From NCBI GenBank assembly GCA_902805805.1, contig CADCUE010000121.1, positions 1 through 11,281 of the forward strand: a DNA stretch of 11,281 nt, in the 5' to 3' direction. The notes below the pieces were generated by a model, which saw only the letters and a list, made by a program, of their open reading frames with translations, ran no database searches and had not been told where the DNA came from. This DNA is from an uncultured Frankineae bacterium (GTDB taxonomy: Bacteria > Actinomycetota > Actinomycetes > Mycobacteriales > SCTD01). This document shows positions 5,458 to 11,281 of the stretch, one piece after another. Within the stretch, counting starts at the first letter, position 1. The number at the start of each line of letters is the position of its first letter. The translations under genes were made by a program, and so were the position numbers.

Positions 5458-6899
5458 CGGGTGGCCTTCCTGTCAGTGGTGGGAGCACCGGCGCTGCTGC
5501 TGGTGTCCTCGGTCGGGCCGCCGATGCCGGCGGTGGCCATCTCGCGGTCGTCCGTCGCGGACGTCTTCTCGTGGTACTTCTCCGACACGGGCGTCACCAG
5601 CAGGTTGGCGACGAAGCCGACCACCAGCAAGGCGACCATCACCAGCAGGGACAGGCGGTAGGCGGCCGCCCCGTCGAAGCCCGCGTTGCGCTGGCTTCCG
5701 GTGATGACGTTGACGATCAGCGGACCGGCGACACCGGCGGCAGACCAGGCGGTGAGCAGCCGGCCGTGGATGGCGCCGACCTGGAAGGTGCCGAACATGT
5801 CCTTGAGGTAGGCGGGGACCGTCGCGAAGCCACCGCCGTAGAAGGACAGGATCACGCATGCGAGCAGCACGAACACCGGGACGGCGGTGTTGCCGGCGGT
5901 GGCCAGGAAGAAGAACAGCACCGCGCCGAGACCCAGGTAGATCATGTAGGTCGGCTTGCGCCCGATGTAGTCGGACGTGGACGACCAGATGAACCGGCCG
6001 GCCATGTTGAACAGGGACAGCAGACCGACGAAGCCCGCGGCCGTGGCCGGGGTGACCTCGTCCGGGAAGAAGTCCTGGATCATCGGCGCAGCCTGCTCGA
6101 GGATGCCGATCCCGGCGGTGACGTTGCAGAACAGCACGATCCACAGGCACCAGAACTGCCGCGTCTTGATGGCGTTGTCGGCCGAGACGTTGGCCGTCGT
6201 CATCATCTTGTTGCCGGCGTTCTCCTTGGGCGTCCAGCCGTCGGGACGCCAGCCCTCGGGTGGCACCCGCACGGTGAAGACGCCGAACATCATGAAGACC
6301 AGGTAGCCGAGACCCAGCGTGACGAACGCCGGCACGATGGCGTCGGTCGGCACGGCGTCAGCCGGCATCTCGGTGTAGCCGGCCAGCAGCCGGGCCGACA
6401 GGGCCGAGGCGATGAAGGCTCCCCCACCGAAGCCCATGATGGCCATGCCGGTCGCGAGGCCCGGCCGGTCCGGGAACCACTTGATCAGCGTCGACACCGG
6501 CGAGATGTAGCCGATGCCCAGACCGATGCCGCCGATGACGCCGTACCCGAGGTACAGCAGCCACAGCTGCTCGGTGGCGACGCCCAGGGAACCGATGAGC
6601 AGTCCGGAGGAGAAGCAGACCGCCGACAGGAACATCGCCTTGCGGGGCCCGTTGCGCTCCATCCACTTGCCGCCGAAGGCGGCCGACAGGCCGAGCATGA
6701 CGATCGCGATCGAGAAGACGATCGCGATCGCGGTCTCGCTGGTCTCGAACCTCTCGACGAGCGGGGTCTTGAACACGCTGAACGCGTAGACCTGGCCGAT
6801 GCACAGGTGGATCGCGAGCGCGGCCGGCGGCACGAGCCACCGGCTGAAACCCGGTCTGGCGACCGAGTGCTCCTTGTCCAGGAACGACAGCGCGGCCAT
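5454..6899 (-). CDS. OFA-family MFS transporter (formate/oxalate/monocarboxylate type)
   Basis: 481 residues from ATG 6899, with AAGAGG five bases upstream (complement of 6905-6910). About twelve membrane helices are visible, in two groups split by a central cytoplasmic loop (about 210-246). Diagnostic stretches are the loop 2-3 motif GKWMERNGPRK (77-87), GIGLGIGYISPVSTLIKWFPDRPG (four conserved Gly plus the KWFPDRPG turn, 124-147) and the loop 8-9 motif SDYIGRKP (309-316). This is the oxalate:formate antiporter (OFA) family, whose members carry oxalate, formate, lactate or related acids. The location in a formate dehydrogenase operon suggests formate, or exchange of another acid for formate. 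A hydrophilic tail (about 437-481) rich in Thr, Ser and Ala is longer than I expect for the family. In the presumed helix 11 (377-400) I see no lysine, unlike OxlT. It begins two bases after the NrfD stop. Confidence 0.9.
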   Translation of the reverse strand: MAALSFLDKEHSVARPGFSRWLVPPAALAIHLCIGQVYAFSVFKTPLVERFETSETAIAIVFSIAIVMLGLSAAFGGKWMERNGPRKAMFLSAVCFSSGLLIGSLGVATEQLWLLYLGYGVIGGIGLGIGYISPVSTLIKWFPDRPGLATGMAIMGFGGGAFIASALSARLLAGYTEMPADAVPTDAIVPAFVTLGLGYLVFMMFGVFTVRVPPEGWRPDGWTPKENAGNKMMTTANVSADNAIKTRQFWCLWIVLFCNVTAGIGILEQAAPMIQDFFPDEVTPATAAGFVGLLSLFNMAGRFIWSSTSDYIGRKPTYMIYLGLGAVLFFFLATAGNTAVPVFVLLACVILSFYGGGFATVPAYLKDMFGTFQVGAIHGRLLTAWSAAGVAGPLIVNVITGSQRNAGFDGAAAYRLSLLVMVALLVVGFVANLLVTPVSEKYHEKTSATDDREMATAGIGGPTEDTSSSAGAPTTDRKATR

Positions 6900-6901
6900 G
6901 G

Positions 6902-8107
6902 CTACCTCTTCTGTGGGGACTGGTGGGGGGACGTCGTGCCGCCGGGATGGCGCTCCGCCTGCCCGCGTGCGAGACGCTCGCGCTGCGGGACGACGGTGTA
7001 CTTGGGGTCCTTCGCGGACGCCTGGCCGGCCTCGAAGACGCCGAAGCGCAGGCAGGCCGAGCCGGCCATCAGTGCGGCGCCGGAGACGACCGCCGCCGCG
7101 CGGCTGCTGCGGGCGAGCGTGGCGGCGCCGACAGCGCCGAGCACGGTCAGGGCCTTGCTGGCCCGCATGAGCGGACCGGCGTGGCCGGTGTGGAGCGGCT
7201 CGGCGGTGATGCCCATCGCCTGTTCCATCTTGTGCTCGACCGCGAGCTCGAGCAGAGCGCCGCCGACCGCGAGTCGTCGTGCCGGGCCGGCTTCGTGGAC
7301 CGGGGCGCCGATCATGCCCAGGCCGCCGGAGGCGGCCGACGCCGAGCCGACGAAGACGAACGGCAGGTGGCGGTGGGCGGCGTGCCAGGTCGGCGTGGCG
7401 GTGTCGGTGAGCAGCACGGCGGTGTACGACGCGACCGCCGGCGCGGTGACCGCCGCCACGATGCCCGCCGGTCGTCCGGACAGGCCGAGCAGCTTCCCGA
7501 CCAGGCCGTCCCGCAGTGCGCGGGGCAGCAGCCCGCGGCCCTCGGCGACGGCGGCGAGCCCGGCGAAGGGGCCGTAGAGCGTGAGGATCCACGTGCCGAC
7601 CGACATCGGGGACGTCGGCTTGGCGACGCGCAGCATGTGGTGGAAGCGCTCGGGGCGGCCCAGGTCGTGGACCAGGGCGACCATGCTGAGCGTGAGGCCG
7701 ACGATGGCGCCGAGCCGGCCGGTGCGCCGCAGCGCCGGCCGGTCGGTGAGGTCGGCGCCCGCGGCGAGCAGCGAGGAGCCGGCCGCTACGCCGCCCATGA
7801 ACAGGTAGGCCGGGATGTCGTGCTCCCAGGGCGCGGCCTTGACGATGGGCCGGCCGTAGTAGGAGGTGAACTCCGCCGGTGGCACCATCGCCCGCTCGCC
7901 CTTGCCGCCGCCGCCCTTGCGCCGCCGCCCGCCGGCCTGGCCGGTGACGGCGTCCTCCCCCGGGCGCGGGTCGGCGCTGCCGGCGCGCGTGACCGTGTTG
8001 GGGCCGCCCTCGCCGGTCGCGCGTGCGACGTCGCCCGCGGTGTCGTCGTGCGCGGTGTCGTCGTAAGCGGTGTCGTTGTGCGTGCCCCGGCTGCGCGAGG
8101 TCGTCAC
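6902..8107 (-). CDS. nrfD: Formate dehydrogenase membrane anchor, NrfD/PsrC family
   Basis: 401 residues from a GTG at 8107 that overlaps the beta-subunit stop (GTGA). NrfD-type proteins anchor periplasmic or cytoplasmic molybdoenzymes and exchange electrons with quinone, replacing the cytochrome b subunit FdnI of E. coli. The family entry motif is PWEHDIPAYLFMGGVAAGSS (93-112), followed by VALVHDLGRPERFHHML (143-159) and a PMSVGTW turn (167-173). About eight hydrophobic helices lie between 98 and 356. No haem-ligand pattern is needed for this family. The first 73 residues are hydrophilic: a DDTA-type repeat (12-26), then a basic Gly-rich stretch (RRRKGGGGKG). An internal ATG at 7888 (MVPPAEFTSYYGRP) would remove them. 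I prefer the GTG because it is coupled to the upstream stop and related actinobacterial anchors also have basic extensions. The OFA carrier follows after two bases. Confidence 0.9.
   Translation of the reverse strand: MTTSRSRGTHNDTAYDDTAHDDTAGDVARATGEGGPNTVTRAGSADPRPGEDAVTGQAGGRRRKGGGGKGERAMVPPAEFTSYYGRPIVKAAPWEHDIPAYLFMGGVAAGSSLLAAGADLTDRPALRRTGRLGAIVGLTLSMVALVHDLGRPERFHHMLRVAKPTSPMSVGTWILTLYGPFAGLAAVAEGRGLLPRALRDGLVGKLLGLSGRPAGIVAAVTAPAVASYTAVLLTDTATPTWHAAHRHLPFVFVGSASAASGGLGMIGAPVHEAGPARRLAVGGALLELAVEHKMEQAMGITAEPLHTGHAGPLMRASKALTVLGAVGAATLARSSRAAAVVSGAALMAGSACLRFGVFEAGQASAKDPKYTVVPQRERLARGQAERHPGGTTSPHQSPQKR
8037..8081 (-). repeat. Three imperfect 15-bp tandem repeats at the start of the NrfD gene
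   Basis: The plus strand reads gcggtgtcgtcgtgc (8037-8051), gcggtgtcgtcgtaa (8052-8066) and gcggtgtcgttgtgc (8067-8081), with one to three differences between copies. On the coding strand this gives NDTAY-DDTAH-DDTAG, an acidic repeat at residues 11-25 ahead of the basic linker. Confidence 0.9.
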
Positions 8108-9162
8108 CCGCGTACCCCGAACACCGCGACAGCGCCGGCGAGCATGGCGAGGGCGGCGTAGCCGGCCTTGCGCCACATCTCCGGCAGGTCGCGGGTCGTC
8201 ACGACCGGGTCCGGCGGCAGGCCGTAGACCTCCGGCTCGTCGAGCAGCAGGAAGAACGCGCCGAGGCCGCCGATGCCGTCGCCGGCGTCCTCGCCGTAGA
8301 GCCGCGCGTCGTGCACGCCGGCGGCCTGCAGCGTCTGGACGCGTTGCGCCGCCCGTTCGCGCAGCTCGTCGACGTCGCCGAACTGGATGGACTTCGTGGG
8401 ACAGGCCTTGGCGCAGGCCGGCTCGAGCCCGTCGCCGATGCGGTCGTAGCAGAGCGTGCACTTCTGCGCGATGCCGACGTTCTTGGTCACGCCCTTCTCA
8501 CCGATCCGCCGGTCGATGACCCCGAACGGACACGCGGCGACGCAGTAGCCGCAGCCGTTGCAGATGTCGTCCTGGACCACCACGGTGCCGAACTCCGTGC
8601 GGAACAGCGACCCGGTCGGGCAGACGTCCAGGCACGCCGCGTGGGTGCAGTGCTTGCAGACGTCGGACTCCATGAGCCAGCGGAACTCGGTCCGCTGGGC
8701 GCCGTCGGCCGCGCCGGGCAGCGCCGCCCCGGGCATGCCGAGGTCGACAGGTGCGGCCTTCGCAGACGGTGGGAGCACCTCGAACGGCGCCGTCGTCGTG
8801 CCCAGGAGGCTGCGGTCGCCCGACAGGGCGGAATCGGCCGTCCGGTTGAGCACGTCGGTCAGAGCCGGACCCGCGGCCGTGCCCTCGAAGCCGGCCTCCT
8901 GGGCCCCGAGCGGCTTGGGCTGCTCGATGAACTTCACGTGGCGCCAGGTGCTGGCACCCAGCGAGCCGCTGTTGTCGTAGGAGCTGCCGAGCATGAGCAG
9001 CCCGTCCTCCGGGACGGCGTTCCACTCCTTGCACGCCACCTCGCAGGCCTTGCACCCGATGCACACGGAGGTGTCGGTGAAGAACCCCTTGCGCTTCGGG
9101 GCGTCGGTCCAGCCGGCGTCGGGCGCCGGGTCGAGCGGCCCGTAGAAGGAGTTGCCGCTCAC
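8104..9162 (-). CDS. fdhB: Formate dehydrogenase beta subunit, four [4Fe-4S] ferredoxin-type
   Basis: 352 residues from a GTG at 9162 that overlaps the alpha stop (GTGA); AGGGA lies 8-9 bases upstream. Sixteen cysteines form four cluster motifs: C34-C37-C40-C44, C169-C172-C177-C181, C201-C204-C207-C211 and C235-C238-C250-C254. This is the FdnH/FdhB pattern that carries electrons from the molybdopterin subunit to the membrane anchor. A hydrophobic helix at 332-349 (AGYAALAMLAGAVAVFGV) is the single C-terminal membrane segment of the family. Compared with E. coli FdnH (about 294 residues) there is an insertion of very roughly 60 residues between the first and second motifs (about 83-157), low in complexity and without cysteine. 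The NrfD gene begins within its stop codon. In-frame order alpha-beta-NrfD defines a membrane-bound respiratory-type dehydrogenase. Confidence 0.93.
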   Translation of the reverse strand: MSGNSFYGPLDPAPDAGWTDAPKRKGFFTDTSVCIGCKACEVACKEWNAVPEDGLLMLGSSYDNSGSLGASTWRHVKFIEQPKPLGAQEAGFEGTAAGPALTDVLNRTADSALSGDRSLLGTTTAPFEVLPPSAKAAPVDLGMPGAALPGAADGAQRTEFRWLMESDVCKHCTHAACLDVCPTGSLFRTEFGTVVVQDDICNGCGYCVAACPFGVIDRRIGEKGVTKNVGIAQKCTLCYDRIGDGLEPACAKACPTKSIQFGDVDELRERAAQRVQTLQAAGVHDARLYGEDAGDGIGGLGAFFLLLDEPEVYGLPPDPVVTTRDLPEMWRKAGYAALAMLAGAVAVFGVRG

Positions 9163-11281
9163 GAGCCGGTCCCTGCCGGCGCGACCCGCCGCGCCTGCTC
9201 GTTGCCGGTCTCGACGGTCACGCCCGCCCGGCTGCGGTATTCGTCGACGTGCCGCAGCAGGGCCTCCCCGGTCGGTCGGCGACCCGGGGTGATGTCACAG
9301 CTGCCCACCTTGCTCTCCTGGATGTGCACGTTGGGGTCGAGCGCCAGCCCGAGCAGGTCGTTGGCCGAGTCGCCGCTGACGAAGGCCTCGTCGCCGACGC
9401 CCCAGTGGTAGGGCAGGCCGATCTGGTGCACGACCTTGCCGGCGACGTCGAGCGGCGCCACGCGGTCGGTGACGAGGACCCGGGCCTCGATCGCCGTGCG
9501 CGAGGTGGTGATCGTGGCCCAGCCGAGGTTCTCGAGGCCACGCTCCGCGGCCAGCTCCGGCGACACCTCGCAGAACATCTCCGGCTGCAGCTCGGCGAGG
9601 TAGGGCACCCAGCGGCTCATGCCGCCGGCGGTGTGGTGCTCGGTCAGCCGGTAGGTCGTGAACACGTACGGGAAGACCTCGGCGCCCGGCTCGCCGGCCG
9701 ACGGGTTGGACAGGTTGTCCTTGCGCTTGATGACCTGGCGCGTCGGGTTGCCCTGGATGCCGTAGAGCGGGTTGCTGACGGGCGACTCGTGGGGCTCGTA
9801 GTGCGCCGGCATCGGCCCGTCGAGCAGACCGCTCGGGGCGTAGAGCCAGCCCTTGCCGTCGGCCTGCATGATGAACGGGTCGTCGCCGGCGATGCCCTCG
9901 GGACCGCTGGCGCCCTCTTCCGGGCGGTACGACGGTGGCTTGTCCACCTGGAAGTCCGGCACGTCGTGGCCGGTCCACTTCGCCTGGTCCTCGTCCCACC
10001 AGACGTAGGCCTTGCGCTCGCTCCACGGCTTGCCCGAGGGGTCCGCGGACGCGCGGTTGTAGAGGGTGCGCCGGTCCATCGGCCAGGCCCACCCCCACTC
10101 GTTGGCGACCCAGTTCTGCGAGTGACCGGGCTTGCGGCGGGCGGCCTGGTTGACGCCGTCCTTGTAGATGCCGGCGTAGATCCAGCAGCCACCGGCGGTC
10201 GAGCCGTCGGCGCGCATGGCGGTGAAGCCGGGCAGGGGCCGGCCGGCGTGCTCGCCGGTGAGGAACGTGCCGTTGACCTCGGCGAGCACCGACTCGGCGT
10301 CGGGCTCACCGTGCTCGTCGACGCGGTAGTCCCAGGTCAGGTCGAGCAGGGCGCGGTCCTTGGGGTCGGTCGACCCGGCCAGCCGCGCGCGCAGCCGGTT
10401 GCCCAGCTCGTAGTAGAAGTCGAGCTCGGCGCGGGCGTCGCCCGGGGGGTTCACCGCCTTGTGGCGCCACTGCACCATGCGCTGGGTCTGCGTGAACGAC
10501 CCGGACTTCTCGGTGTGGGTGGCGGCCGGCAGGAAGAACACCTCGGTGGCGATGTCCTCGGTGCGCATCTCACCGGTGGCGATCTCCGGACCGTCCTTCC
10601 AGAACGTCGCCGACTCGATGAGGTTGACGTCGCGGACGACCAGCCACTTGAGGCTGGCCAGTCCCTGCCGCTGCATCTTGGCCTGCGCGGAGCCGACGGC
10701 GGGGTTCTGGCCGACGAGGAAGTAGCCCTCGACCTTGCCGTCGATCTGGTCCATCACGGTCTGGTAGGTGCCGTGGTCCCCGGTGAGCTTGGGGAGCAGG
10801 TCGAAGCAGAAGTCGTTCTCCGGCTGGGCCGCGTCGCCGTACCAGGCCTTGAGCAGGCTGACGGTGTAGGCGTCGGCTCCCGTCCAGAACCCCTTCATGC
10901 CCTTCTTGCTGATGGTCGCGATGTAGTCCTGCAGGGAGTCGTGCTGGCCGGCGACCGGCATGGGGAGGTAGCCGGGCAGCAGGTTGAACAGCGTCGGGAT
11001 GTCGGTCGAGCCCTGGATGCTGGCGTGGCCACGCAGCGCCATGATCCCGCCGCCCGGACGACCCATGTTGCCGAGCAGCAGCTGGATGATCGCCGAGCCG
11101 CGGATGTACTGCACGCCGGTCGAGTGGTGGGTCCAGCCGACGGAGTAGACCCACGCCGTCGTGCGCTCACGGCCGCTGTTGGCGGTCACCGCTTCGCAGA
11201 CGGCGAGGAACTGGTCCTGCGGCACACCGCAGACCCGCTCGACGACCTCGGGCGTGTAGCGGGCGTAGTGGCGCTTGAGCA
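9159..11281 (-). CDS. fdhA: Formate dehydrogenase alpha (molybdopterin) subunit, N-terminus cut by window edge
   Basis: The frame stays open to the right edge: before the internal GTG at 11225 it encodes KRHYARYTPEVVERVCG, which continues the family pattern, so that GTG is not the start. 706 residues are in the window; FdnG-like proteins are about 1000-1100, so roughly the first third is missing. That third includes any Tat signal, the first [4Fe-4S] site and the Sec/Cys active-site residue. Visible are the cofactor-binding stretch GWTHHSTGVQYIRG...GNMGRPGGG (fragment residues about 48-78), YFLVGQNPAVGSAQA (about 186-200), and the C-terminal molybdopterin dinucleotide domain from YVFTTYRLTEHHTAGGMSRW (538-557) to the end, containing GLPYHWG. 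The reaction is formate to CO2 plus two electrons. Its stop overlaps the beta start (GTGA). Whether it is a selenoprotein cannot be read here; selD about 5 kb away makes it plausible. No in-frame TGA interrupts the visible part. Confidence 0.95.
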   Translation of the reverse strand, partial: LKRHYARYTPEVVERVCGVPQDQFLAVCEAVTANSGRERTTAWVYSVGWTHHSTGVQYIRGSAIIQLLLGNMGRPGGGIMALRGHASIQGSTDIPTLFNLLPGYLPMPVAGQHDSLQDYIATISKKGMKGFWTGADAYTVSLLKAWYGDAAQPENDFCFDLLPKLTGDHGTYQTVMDQIDGKVEGYFLVGQNPAVGSAQAKMQRQGLASLKWLVVRDVNLIESATFWKDGPEIATGEMRTEDIATEVFFLPAATHTEKSGSFTQTQRMVQWRHKAVNPPGDARAELDFYYELGNRLRARLAGSTDPKDRALLDLTWDYRVDEHGEPDAESVLAEVNGTFLTGEHAGRPLPGFTAMRADGSTAGGCWIYAGIYKDGVNQAARRKPGHSQNWVANEWGWAWPMDRRTLYNRASADPSGKPWSERKAYVWWDEDQAKWTGHDVPDFQVDKPPSYRPEEGASGPEGIAGDDPFIMQADGKGWLYAPSGLLDGPMPAHYEPHESPVSNPLYGIQGNPTRQVIKRKDNLSNPSAGEPGAEVFPYVFTTYRLTEHHTAGGMSRWVPYLAELQPEMFCEVSPELAAERGLENLGWATITTSRTAIEARVLVTDRVAPLDVAGKVVHQIGLPYHWGVGDEAFVSGDSANDLLGLALDPNVHIQESKVGSCDITPGRRPTGEALLRHVDEYRSRAGVTVETGNEQARRVAPAGTGS

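Noticed and set aside
6701..6730. Two copies of the self-complementary cgatcgcgatcg
   Set aside because: They lie within a transporter helix and encode repeated Ala-Ile steps (AIAIVFSIAIV). Codon preference explains the palindromes well enough.
5280..7577. 765-codon plus-strand open frame antisense to the transporter and NrfD genes
   Set aside because: Gln/Asp/Arg/Gly-rich translation is typical of the complement of a membrane protein gene in GC-rich DNA.
6900..7592. Upstream extension of the OFA carrier frame
   Set aside because: The extra 231 residues are Arg/Pro-rich and overlap the well-supported NrfD gene in another frame. ATG 6899 has a good ribosome binding site and begins just before the first helix.
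8108..8461. Upstream extension of the NrfD frame
   Set aside because: It overlaps the cluster-bearing beta gene in another frame and is low-complexity; the GTG at 8107 is coupled to the beta stop.
1..11281. CRISPR arrays, insertion sequences, phage or integrase genes
   Set aside because: No spaced direct repeats, transposase motifs or terminal inverted repeats were seen; the only repeats are short coding tandem repeats.

Overview
The window is very GC-rich, dense with genes and rich in GTG starts. Together with leaderless-looking transcription and the protein types present (a Trp-repeat subtilase, an NrfD-type formate dehydrogenase and a two-part OFA transporter), this points to a high-GC actinobacterium. 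A Geodermatophilus-, Nakamurella- or Kineosporia-like relative is a guess only. I see no mobile element, CRISPR array, rRNA or tRNA, and no stretch longer than 300 bases lacks a gene.

There are three transcription blocks. Block 1 (minus strand, 2969 to 1) starts with a secreted subtilisin-like serine protease. A 4-base GTGA overlap then leads into a multi-pass membrane sensor protein with a GAF-like domain, which runs off the left edge. Block 2 (plus strand, 2985 to 5154) is divergent from block 1. It holds selD (selenophosphate synthetase), probably read from a leaderless transcript, followed closely by an APP1-type HAD phosphatase. Block 3 (minus strand, 11281 to 5263) converges on block 2. 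It is a formate dehydrogenase operon: catalytic molybdopterin subunit (cut by the right edge), four-cluster ferredoxin-like beta subunit, NrfD-type membrane anchor, OFA-family MFS transporter, and a 64-residue single-helix small subunit of that transporter. All junctions are 4-base overlaps except one 2-base gap. A 28-bp interrupted hairpin (5187-5252) lies between the converging ends of blocks 2 and 3.

The likely shared theme of blocks 2 and 3 is formate metabolism. The transporter would move formate or a related carboxylate. The dehydrogenase would oxidise formate and pass electrons through the beta subunit and NrfD to quinone. SelD would supply selenophosphate for selenocysteine if the catalytic subunit is a selenoprotein; the codon that would prove this lies beyond the right edge. 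Block 1 looks functionally separate: an exported protease translated together with a membrane signalling protein, possibly of the cyclic-di-GMP type.
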